A stretch of DNA of 64,000 bases from UBA6059 sp040222235 (GTDB taxonomy: Bacteria > Bacteroidota > Bacteroidia > Cytophagales > Cyclobacteriaceae). Positions 53,333 to 61,702 of this stretch are shown piece after piece. The notes beneath the pieces were generated by a model. The model saw only the letters and a list, made by a program, of their open reading frames with translations, was not told the DNA's origin and searched no databases. The position numbers were made by a program, and so were the translations under genes. Where the stretch lies: NCBI GenBank assembly GCA_040222235.1, contig JAVKDO010000001.1:1-64000 (forward strand). Reading direction: 5' to 3'. The first letter of the stretch is position 1; each line of letters opens with the position of its first letter.

Positions 53333-54478
53333 ATGAGAACTCGATTGATATTTTATCTTCTGTTATTGCCCATTTTGGCTTTGACATGGGGCTGTCAGCG
53401 AACAGAAGAGGGTCAAGCTGAGTTATTCTACGAATATGGCCCTCCGCCTACGATTTGGCTGAATAAAGCAGGGCGGAACCTTATGGCTGAACAAGCCTCA
53501 CTGCTCGACGCTGATATATATGATGAAATTATAAGCAATGCGAATCAGGCCCTTGAGGTAGATCCTAATCCAACCGATTCCATTTTTTATGAAGGGCTGG
53601 TTTCAAACAATCCCAGACGCCTTGATATGAGGCAACATTTCAGAGATATTACGAACCTTGTTTATTTAATTAATGCTTACGTCTTGACTAACAAGCAAGC
53701 CTACGCAGAGCAGACCATGGCTATTGCGGTAGCATGGGCAAAAAAATATAAACCAACGGGAAATGATGTCAATGAAAACAAATTGCGTGATTTTTTCTAT
53801 GCATTTGACATTCATCGTGACACTTTCTCGGACGAAGACAGAATACTCGTCGAGGACTGGTTGAAGCTAATGGCCTCAAAACAAATAGCGCATTGGGATA
53901 TTGAAATAGGCTCGAGCAATAGGCATGCTAAACGAATGAAGATCATATTGATGGCAGGTATCACTTTTGATAATCAAGAATATATTGATTTTGCCGTTCA
54001 AGAGATTGAAAAGATCCTTGATGACTCGTTATATCCCGATGGTACCAGCCGTGACTTGGAGCGGCGTGACGCCATCCATTACCATAATTCTTAAATCAAG
54101 AACTACCTTATTCTTAACTATCTCACCAGACTGGTAGGAACAGATATTTACAAAGATATCCAGCCTGGAGGTGGCTCGATTGAGAAAAGCGTGCATTTTA
54201 TGTTTCCCTATATCCGACAAGAGAAGATTCATCCTGAATGGGTGAATAGTAAAATCGACCTGGATAGAAGGCGATATGAAGCAGGAGATGACTATTACAA
54301 ACCGGGCAATCCCTGGGATATACGACAGGGATACTCGACGCTGATTCTTGCAAGTCCATTTGATAGTGCGTGTAGGCAGCTCAGTCCCCTTTTGGAGCAA
54401 GAGGAGGGACTAGAAGATCTGAGATGGTTGAACTTTCAGATCGAAGTTGTCAAGGAGATTTTGGGGAAGATTGATTGA
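53333..54478 (+). pseudogene. alginate-lyase-family lipoprotein gene with in-frame TAA
   Basis: From the ATG at 53333 the frame encodes a lipoprotein (lipobox TWGC) of the alginate lyase fold (PF05426 type): AGRNLMAEQASLL, FRDITNLVYLINAYVL, SSNRHAKRMKIILMAG and DLERRDAIHYHNS. A TAA at 54092-54094 follows the last of these. The same frame then continues without damage through IKNYLILNYLTRLVG, YIRQEKIHPEW and YYKPGNPWDIRQGY to 54478. The stop falls directly after the conserved catalytic HYH region, so the truncated product would probably be inactive. A GTG at 53306 can also start the frame. Confidence 0.85.
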
Positions 54479-54495
54479 TATTATGGTGATAATGG

Positions 54496-55551
54496 TCAGT
54501 CAAGTATTTTTTTGATCACAGCAGCCGTTATCTCCTGGGTCGATGCTTGACCTCCCAGATCGGAGGTAAGCATCTTGCCTTCCGCTATAGTTTCCTCTAT
54601 TGATGCCATTAACAAATGTGCACCTTCTAATTCCCCAAGATGCTCCAACATCATGACAGCAGTCCAAAAACAAGCGATTGGGTTAGCGATGTTTTTTCCC
54701 GCGATATCGGGAGCACTTCCGTGTACAGGCTCAAACATGCTTGGATATTCTTTTTCAGGATTCAAATTGGCCCCAGGAGCAATACCCATTCCACCAACCA
54801 CAGCAGGCCCCAAGTCTGAGAGGATATCGCCGAATAGATTACTGGCAACTACTACGTCAAACCATTGCGGATGTTGAACAAAATGGGCACAGAGTATATC
54901 GATATGGTATTGTTCTTTCTGAATATCTGGATAGTTTTTGCCCATTTTTTCAAAGCGCTCATCCCAATAAGGCATGGTATGGACGATACCATTTGATTTA
55001 GTAGCACTCGTGACTTTTTTGTTTCGCTTGTCAGCCAATTCAAAAGCGTACTTCAGGACTCTGTCGACACCTTTTTTTGTAAAAATACTCTCCTGAACAA
55101 CCAACTCCTGATCCGTTCCTTCATAGCGTTTACCGCCTACCGATGAATATTCACCTTCGTTGTTTTCGCGAACAATCAGGAAATCGATAGCGCCTTGCTC
55201 TAAGAGTGGGGATTTGATACCTTTTAGCAGGCGAACCGGTCTTAGGTTCACATATTGATGAAACGCTCTTCTAATTGGAATTAATAAACCCCAAAGCGAC
55301 ACATGGTCAGGAACTCCCGGATATCCAACTGCGCCTAAAAAGATGCTATCGCTATCGCTCAGCCTTTCCAACCCATTATCTGGCATCATTTTTCCAGATT
55401 TCCTGTAATACTCACAGGAATAGTCAAAGTACGTGAACTTTAGTTCGAATCCACATTGAGCAGCAACTGCCTCCAAAACTCTTACTGATGCAGGGATTAC
55501 TTCTTTGCCAATTCCATCTCCGGGAATGGTCGCAATGCGGTAAGTATTCAT
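54496..55551 (-). CDS. tartrate/D-malate dehydrogenase-like enzyme (isopropylmalate DH superfamily)
   Basis: The 351-residue protein belongs to the beta-decarboxylating dehydrogenases: IPGDGIGKEVIPA near the N-terminus, ENNEGEYSSVGG, the catalytic Lys in TSATKSNGIVH, Asp ligands in SNLFGDILSDLG and MFEPVHGSAPDIAGK. The ENNEGEYSSVGG sequence with EGTDQE is that of the tartrate dehydrogenase/D-malate dehydrogenase branch rather than LeuB (no leu genes here). It oxidises and decarboxylates hydroxy-diacids using NAD. In a uronate locus it may act on tartrate- or tartronate-like intermediates. It follows the oxidoreductase gene by 11 bases on the same strand. Confidence 0.88.
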   Translation of the reverse strand: MNTYRIATIPGDGIGKEVIPASVRVLEAVAAQCGFELKFTYFDYSCEYYRKSGKMMPDNGLERLSDSDSIFLGAVGYPGVPDHVSLWGLLIPIRRAFHQYVNLRPVRLLKGIKSPLLEQGAIDFLIVRENNEGEYSSVGGKRYEGTDQELVVQESIFTKKGVDRVLKYAFELADKRNKKVTSATKSNGIVHTMPYWDERFEKMGKNYPDIQKEQYHIDILCAHFVQHPQWFDVVVASNLFGDILSDLGPAVVGGMGIAPGANLNPEKEYPSMFEPVHGSAPDIAGKNIANPIACFWTAVMMLEHLGELEGAHLLMASIEETIAEGKMLTSDLGGQASTQEITAAVIKKILD

Positions 55552-55562
55552 TTAGCACTTGT

Positions 55563-56546
55563 TCATTTACTGATCCATTCCATCACCTGATTAGCTCTCG
55601 CACCACTAAATCCAGTACTTACGCATGTGCCCTTACCTCTCAACTCATCAACCACCTGCTGGATCAAGGGCTGCTGGATATGCTTAGGCATATCAAAATT
55701 GAAGGTTTCGGACGTATGCTGTGAGACGAGCTTCACATCAGTGGCGCCAAAGGTGGTAAACTCGATGTGTCCTTCCGATCCGTGAATGGTCACCCGATCT
55801 ACCTGATCATCGGACGCTACCGCAAATGACCAGATACCGCTTCCTAGTACGCCTGATTCAAATTTAAAAACACCGGTTACTATATCTTCAGCTTCATAGT
55901 GTCCGGCCTGATTTCCACTATAGCCTTTACCGCTGTGTATCGGTCCCAGAAGAAAGTCTAGCAAGTCCAGCTGATGGCTTGCCAGGTCGTAGAAGTACCC
56001 GCCTCCTGCTATCTCTGGATCAACCCGCCAATTAGTACCAGAAGCGACTATATTAGGATCAATTGGTTGGTATAACTCAATTTTCACGAATCTAATGTCG
56101 CCAATGGTCTTAGAATCCAATAGTTCTTTGACTTTCAGGACATGGGGGAGTGCTCTGCGGTAGTAGGCTATCAATAGCGGAACACCGGCTTCTTCACATG
56201 CCCTGATCATCTGTTGGCATTCCTGAGAAGTGCGCGCCATAGGTTTTTCGACATACACTGGTTTTCCGGCTTTGGCGGCTGCTATAGTATACTGTGCATG
56301 ATAGGCCGGGGGAGTAGCCACATAGATCGCGTTGACTTCTGGGTGATTAATCACCTCTGATGTCTTGATTGTCCATTCGGGTACGTTATGCCTTTTGGCA
56401 TAGTCGCGTACTTTAGCTTCATCACGCCGCATGACGATTTGGATGGATGAGTCGGGAATCAACTGTATAGCTGGGGCACTTTTTACTTCACAGACATCAC
56501 CCACACCTATGATACCCCATTTGACATGTTCTAAATGTTTAATCAT
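55563..56546 (-). CDS. Gfo/Idh/MocA-family oxidoreductase
   Basis: The 327-residue cytoplasmic protein has an N-terminal NAD(P)-binding Rossmann fold (WGIIGVGDVCEVKS), the family EKP motif (VYVEKPMARTSQEC) and a C-terminal alpha/beta domain with GGGYFYDLASHQLDLLDFL, where the conserved Asp and His lie. Members oxidise or reduce sugars, inositols or sugar acids at a carbon-bound OH, including making 3-keto sugars. It shares a run with the tartrate-dehydrogenase-like gene. Substrate is unknown; a hexuronate or amino-sugar product is plausible. Confidence 0.9.
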   Translation of the reverse strand: MIKHLEHVKWGIIGVGDVCEVKSAPAIQLIPDSSIQIVMRRDEAKVRDYAKRHNVPEWTIKTSEVINHPEVNAIYVATPPAYHAQYTIAAAKAGKPVYVEKPMARTSQECQQMIRACEEAGVPLLIAYYRRALPHVLKVKELLDSKTIGDIRFVKIELYQPIDPNIVASGTNWRVDPEIAGGGYFYDLASHQLDLLDFLLGPIHSGKGYSGNQAGHYEAEDIVTGVFKFESGVLGSGIWSFAVASDDQVDRVTIHGSEGHIEFTTFGATDVKLVSQHTSETFNFDMPKHIQQPLIQQVVDELRGKGTCVSTGFSGARANQVMEWISK

Positions 56547-56602
56547 TGTATTGAATTCCTACTTCACTATGTCCTTGTTGAAGTCTTCATAGAAATGCAT
56601 TG

Positions 56603-59600
56603 TCAGCGTTTGACAATTAGTTGGGTAATCATATGATCAGGTGTACTAACTCTTAGCACATTGATGCCCAGAATGAGTTGTTCTTCAATGATGACTTGAT
56701 GAAAACCAGCAGAAAAGAAATCAGTTTGATGCATAAGATGCTTTCCTGACAGATCAAGTAATTCAATACTCAGCGGAGAAGGAGCGATAAGCTCGAATTC
56801 TAGCACTGCGTGATTATTCGTGGGGTTTGGGTAGATTTTAAACGAAGTTGAAGAGAGATCAAGGCCTAGTACTACTTGCTCATATTCGGCTTTCAATGAA
56901 ATGACTTGGTCAGACATTTCTACAGTAGTATTAGGTAGCGCTGCGTCTGCCAAGAACTGCGTATCACCCGACCAACCTGTAAACTGCTGGCCTTCAATTA
57001 CCCCAGCCTCGATGGCGACCACTTCACCTTCCTTGTAGTTACCTGCTCCACTGCCGTTTTCTACGTTCAAAGCGTACGTTGGCAAATAAGTTGCGATAAG
57101 CTGTACATCCTGATCAGGTATGATGACGAAAGTTTCATTGTTAGTGAAGTCATCTACAAATGTAGTATCGCCTTGCCATTCAAACAGGTCATTTCCGGTA
57201 GGGGCAGGGGCGCTGATCGCCACCTGAGTGCCTGGCTCATACTCACCTGCGCCCGTGCCACCGTCCACAGCCAGGTAAGTAGTCAGCTCAGTATTTGCAG
57301 GAGCTATTTTGAGGTAACTGATCTTGACATTTTCACCGGTAGGTAGGATAGTAAGATGACCATCGTCAATCTGAAAATTGCTAAAACGGTAGACATCAAA
57401 GCTGTCTTTGCCATCAGGATCGGTCACAAGAGAATCTTCCAGTAGAAATGTGTTGAGGTGATCAGGATTGCCATAATCGCCAAAGCCCAATTCGATGTTG
57501 TAGTTACCAGCCGCCACTTCCAATTCCCAAGTGTCGCCACTGCCTGTGCCCAGCTGCATGGCTATGTAGGTGAGCTTCCGCGGGTCAACCACATCGTTGC
57601 TCGAACGGCGAATGCCGTTGATCGGTTCTGTGATTCTCCAACCAGATATTATTCCATTGGAGAGGGCATAGGGATCGCCCACATCTCTTCGATAACCCGG
57701 GACAACTAGATCATCACGGGGCTGAAAGTTGAAATTGAGCCGAGGGTCTTCGAGCTGTTCAAAAGCCGCCTCAAGTGAATAGTCGTCTTCTATGATGATT
57801 GTAAGCTCTGCACTGGTGCTACTATTGTCGCCACTCCACGCCTTGAACTCATAAGGAAACTTGGAGGTAGCCGTAATGGTGACTTCCTGACCAGGAACGT
57901 AGGACGGCTGGTCAGGCTCTACCGCAACAGTACCGAAAGTGCTGTCATATGTAATCTCAAGTAGCTTGGCCTGGTCGGCATTGAGCACTGATAAGTTTCT
58001 ATCATCGACCACACCAAATTGATCAACTATTCTTATATCAACCTTAGCCTTCTCAGTGTTAGAGGAGGGCATAATAATGTACGTATCGATGTTTAGATCT
58101 GAATGAGTCGATTGGATGATGTCATTGAGTAGGATTTGTACTTGATCCAGCCCGACTTCAAAGGGATCTGTGATATTGATGACTATCGGAATGGTGTCGC
58201 CGGGAGCGAAGGATTGGTTATCGGTCAGATTGATATCTGTTATCAACTTGGAGATATGAATGTCTCCTTTGGTGAGGGTGGCATACTCGTCACCTTCTCG
58301 CGCTACTTGAGGGCGATTGTTTTCGATCCACGCAACAATTTCCTCTGGAAGATCAAGGTTAATATTCGCTAACTCATAGGCATTTCTACGTTTGTCAGAT
58401 TTATTAGGACTTGGGTGCCAAGGGAACGTTTGATCTAGGATGTCCCATTGATAGTAGGTTTCGATGAGTTGAACAAGATCTGCGCCCTGCGAGGTGCTAT
58501 CGTGCCAAAGGTCAAAACCTGCATATTTGGCCATATCCAGACACTGTACCATGGTGGTAAGCGCGTAGGCCGTGTAGGTAAGTCCACTACTTCCGTTGTT
58601 TCTGACTACTTCTCTGGGTAGGTAAACGCCATGCTCGTCCTTTCTCATCTTCCAATCCACTCCAGGGTTCCGCACGCTTTCGTCAACTCGTTCATAGAAA
58701 TAGCTCTTCAGTTGAATCAAGGCTTCTTTCAGCAGCAACGTATCTTCCAAAACTACCGAAGCTGTAAATACGCCAAGTAGTCCCGCATCCTTCCAGTTGT
58801 TGTCCTTTCCCCGCAACACATCCAAAGGATGTACCAGTACATTGTTGCGCCACCAAGACTTGAATGTCGCACGTTGACTATCAGTCCAACCCTCGTAATC
58901 ATGAATCAAATCGGCTGCATACAGCACCTGCGAAAACCATGAGCCGAGTTGTAACCCACGATCACCTCCTGTAAAAGTAGTATTGGCGTTGGCCCAGTCC
59001 ATCATAACCTCAATGGCCTTATCGGCATATTTTGCTTCTCCTGTGAATTGATAGGCCAAAGCACTGGAGTAAGCGGCATGGCAGTTGCGCCATAGCTGTT
59101 CACGAACTTCATTCAGGTTCGAGTTGGGCTCATAGCCGCCCATGATATTCATACTGCTAGGAGCGTCAGGTACGAAGGATTGAGCGTCCTCCGCATCATT
59201 GATGAGTTCGAGATATGCCGAGTACTGTGGCTCTACCTCCTGCTCCACGTAGTGCTTCACCATCTCCAACTCATCTCCGCTGATCACCGTCATCGGATGC
59301 TCAAATTTGAAGTTGGGCAGTGTGAAATTGTACGCTTCCTTCCAGGGTACTGGTGGGTTCTCAATACTCGTGAGATTTGGAGGGTATAGCTCATCACCTT
59401 CGGTGGGGATAGTAGCGGTGTTAGTGATGAATAGGGCATCCAATCTGGTGCCTGGTTCTCGGTAGTAGATGCTGATTTCATGTGTGCCTTCCGACAGTAT
59501 CCAGGTGACCACCTGATTGTTGTCGGTAAAGTCATGCACCTGTGACCAGCCCCAGAATGGAGTTATTCTTATCCCGTTCCAGTTATACGCCGGGCCATCA

Positions 59601-59950
59601 TTGACCTGTACCCAGAATGAGTCTGAGCTTTCTGTTTGGGCTATTGTCCTTCCCCAAATGGTATATTCTCCACCAGATACTGTGACTTGCACGGTGACTT
59701 TCCCGCTGGAGGGCACGTTACTGCTGGACTTGTTATCTCCCTCTACTTGGATGTATTGATTGCCGAGCGCATATTCGTCGCTAGCGATGAGCATTGGTGG
59801 CTCTACTTCGCCCGCCTCCATCTCCAGATAGATATTATCACCTTCACCGCTACTATTCTGCCTTGCGGTGATTTGATTTACCAACAATAGCATCATGAGC
59901 GTCAGCGCCACTACTTCGATCCTCACTAAAAACATGCCTCTTCTCATCAT
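56603..59950 (-). CDS. multidomain T9SS-exported alginate-lyase-family protein
   Basis: The 1115-residue protein has a signal segment (about 1-30). A CBM-like sandwich (about 38-185, IYLEMEAGEVEPP, GGEYTIWGRTIAQTES) is followed by an alginate-lyase-type helical toroid (about 215-530, WRNCHAAYSSALAYQFTGEAKYA, LQLGSWFSQVLYAADLI, GKDNNWKDAGLLGVF, LPREVVRNNGSSGLTYTAYAL). Three InlB-type bacterial repeats (about 680-735, 895-960, 965-1030), a second sugar-binding-like domain (about 745-890) and a T9SS sorting domain (YPNPTNNH to the end) complete it. It is exported to the surface and probably makes the first cuts. The polymer is not shown to be alginate. A C-terminal tyrosine equivalent to the PL5 site is not certain. 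Confidence 0.82.
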   Translation of the reverse strand: MMRRGMFLVRIEVVALTLMMLLLVNQITARQNSSGEGDNIYLEMEAGEVEPPMLIASDEYALGNQYIQVEGDNKSSSNVPSSGKVTVQVTVSGGEYTIWGRTIAQTESSDSFWVQVNDGPAYNWNGIRITPFWGWSQVHDFTDNNQVVTWILSEGTHEISIYYREPGTRLDALFITNTATIPTEGDELYPPNLTSIENPPVPWKEAYNFTLPNFKFEHPMTVISGDELEMVKHYVEQEVEPQYSAYLELINDAEDAQSFVPDAPSSMNIMGGYEPNSNLNEVREQLWRNCHAAYSSALAYQFTGEAKYADKAIEVMMDWANANTTFTGGDRGLQLGSWFSQVLYAADLIHDYEGWTDSQRATFKSWWRNNVLVHPLDVLRGKDNNWKDAGLLGVFTASVVLEDTLLLKEALIQLKSYFYERVDESVRNPGVDWKMRKDEHGVYLPREVVRNNGSSGLTYTAYALTTMVQCLDMAKYAGFDLWHDSTSQGADLVQLIETYYQWDILDQTFPWHPSPNKSDKRRNAYELANINLDLPEEIVAWIENNRPQVAREGDEYATLTKGDIHISKLITDINLTDNQSFAPGDTIPIVINITDPFEVGLDQVQILLNDIIQSTHSDLNIDTYIIMPSSNTEKAKVDIRIVDQFGVVDDRNLSVLNADQAKLLEITYDSTFGTVAVEPDQPSYVPGQEVTITATSKFPYEFKAWSGDNSSTSAELTIIIEDDYSLEAAFEQLEDPRLNFNFQPRDDLVVPGYRRDVGDPYALSNGIISGWRITEPINGIRRSSNDVVDPRKLTYIAMQLGTGSGDTWELEVAAGNYNIELGFGDYGNPDHLNTFLLEDSLVTDPDGKDSFDVYRFSNFQIDDGHLTILPTGENVKISYLKIAPANTELTTYLAVDGGTGAGEYEPGTQVAISAPAPTGNDLFEWQGDTTFVDDFTNNETFVIIPDQDVQLIATYLPTYALNVENGSGAGNYKEGEVVAIEAGVIEGQQFTGWSGDTQFLADAALPNTTVEMSDQVISLKAEYEQVVLGLDLSSTSFKIYPNPTNNHAVLEFELIAPSPLSIELLDLSGKHLMHQTDFFSAGFHQVIIEEQLILGINVLRVSTPDHMITQLIVKR

Positions 59951-60294
59951 CGTGTGTTTGGTCTATAACGGAATTTTAGAAATTATTTCGATTCGTTTCG
60001 TCACCGGATACTCTTATTAAGACGCATTCTAAAGTAAAAATACCTACATCTTTGCATTCTTTATTGGCACGACACTACCCAATTTTAACTCAAGTGACGT
60101 GTACAATACCATTAATCTGTTCTACCCGAGATGATGCAATAGGATTCTCCTTGTGGGTATCTGAGTGACTAATCACGTCTTGTTACTAAGGTGTGATCGA
60201 CCTTTGAAAACTGCTCAGAAGGATAGATTTTCATAATCAACTTCCTCCATTGTATCACTGACCTGTACCTTACAGATATCTATATACTTAATGC
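59951..60294. other. divergent intergenic gap
   Basis: The 344 AT-rich bases hold no recognisable gene. They separate the minus-strand lyase gene from the GH20 remnant and should contain the promoter of the former, but no consensus pair is clear. Confidence 0.4.
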
Positions 60295-60689
60295 ATGAAA
60301 CAGCCATTTGTATTGCTTTGTTCCATTGTGTCATTGATAACGCTGATTGAATATGCATTGAGTCAAAAGCTGATATTATTGCCTCAACCTCAGTCGATCA
60401 AGATGTCTGGTGGCTTCTATGACTTGAATTCATTAGATGAGGTCACTATCAGTTATCCAATACTGTTCGACGAACGGACCAATGCTCGCATACAACTGAC
60501 TGAGCTATTTGCCGGTAGGTCACTAAAATGGAATTAGGGGCCAAGGCGGACATAGTCTTCGAAATGGTGGGACGCAGCAATCCGGATACACCTGAACATG
60601 TGGAGCAGTATTCACTTCAGATCAAGAAGGAAAGGATTAACGTAAGCGCTCGATCAGAAAGAGGTCTGTATCTGATAAGGTTAACTTAG
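60295..60689 (+). pseudogene. GH20 beta-N-acetylhexosaminidase N-terminal remnant
   Basis: The first frame (60295-60537) encodes a signal peptide and KLILLPQPQSIKMSGGFYDL, the usual start of GH20 enzymes. It breaks near 60528, and the sequence continues one frame over as LGAKADIVFEMVG to EQYSLQIKKERINVSARSERGLYLI, the GH20b domain. It stops at 60689 before the GLYYAxQTL motif completes. No catalytic domain follows, since an intact deacetylase gene begins 30 bases later. It is thus frameshifted and truncated, possibly by a deletion. Confidence 0.85.
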
Positions 60690-60718
60690 GCGGCACAGTT
60701 ATATGAACTTAGAAAAGA

Positions 60719-61597
60719 ATGAACACAGCACAAAAATTAGGATTCTCGGAAAATACCAAATTGTTGATCATACACGCGGATGATGCGGGACTTTCTCATT
60801 CCGAGAATAAGGCTACCATTCAGTGCTTAGAGACAGGGCTTGTCAACTCCTACAGCATAATGGTACCCTGTCCGTGGTATTATGAAATGGCGGTATTCGC
60901 GAAAAACAATCCAAAAATCGATTACGGAATCCACTTGACGCTCACTTGCGAATGGGAGAATTACAGATTTGGGCCTGTTTTGCCGATATCAGAAGTACCG
61001 AGCTTGGTCGACGAACATGGACACTTCTACAAAAAAAGAGATGCACTCCGCAAAAATGCCACTCCACAGCACGTAGCGAAGGAGCTAGAGGCACAAATCG
61101 AGAAAGCCTTGAAATTCGGCTTGAAACCTACCCATATCGACTCGCACATGTATAGTGTCGGAGCATGTCCTGAGTTTTTTGAAATTTATAGAGGCTTAGG
61201 TGAAAAGTATAAGCTTCCCATCCTCATCAGCCGAGAGATCATGGAGATGGTAGAGCTCAATCCAGACCAAAATATCATAGAAGGAGATCTGACCACCGAC
61301 AAAGTGCATATCGGAGTGTTTGGGCAATTTGAATCCGGTCAATTGAGTGATTACTACTCGCAGGTTTTCGAGAATGTCGTAAGCGGATTAAATATCGTAC
61401 TCATACATCCAGCATTTGACGATAACGAAATGAAAGGGATAACCATCAACCATCCTAATTTCGGTGCTGAATGGCGACAAATCGATTTTGACAGTTTTAC
61501 GAGCCAAGAAAACAGGACTAAACTCAAAGCAAATCAAATCGAGCTCATCACATGGAATGACATCAAAAACATAAGTGGAACTCCACATCACCGCTGA
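60719..61597 (+). CDS. YdjC/ChbG-family carbohydrate deacetylase
   Basis: The 292-residue protein has the YdjC-family metal site: HADDAGLSHSEN (Asp21, Asp22), YGIHLTLTCEWEN and PTHIDSHMYSVG with conserved His residues, and LIHPAFD. Members remove the acetyl group from N-acetylated sugars, as ChbG does on chitobiose. No signal peptide is seen, so it acts in the cytoplasm on imported oligosaccharides. Its place between a GH20 remnant and a GH20-type gene suggests that the substrate polymer contains N-acetylhexosamine. Specificity is inferred. Confidence 0.9.
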   Translation: MNTAQKLGFSENTKLLIIHADDAGLSHSENKATIQCLETGLVNSYSIMVPCPWYYEMAVFAKNNPKIDYGIHLTLTCEWENYRFGPVLPISEVPSLVDEHGHFYKKRDALRKNATPQHVAKELEAQIEKALKFGLKPTHIDSHMYSVGACPEFFEIYRGLGEKYKLPILISREIMEMVELNPDQNIIEGDLTTDKVHIGVFGQFESGQLSDYYSQVFENVVSGLNIVLIHPAFDDNEMKGITINHPNFGAEWRQIDFDSFTSQENRTKLKANQIELITWNDIKNISGTPHHR

Positions 61598-61702
61598 TAT
61601 AACAAAAAGGACGGACAGTGTAATACCTTAAGGTTCCTGAGCGGAAAAATTCGTCCTAATCTCGGGGTTAAATTATAGTACGAATCTTAATCATTGAATC
61701 AT

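Noticed and set aside
54191..54478. Separate 95-residue gene after the lyase
   Set aside because: It is in the same frame as the alginate-lyase gene and continues its fold after the internal TAA, so it is the 3' part of the broken gene.
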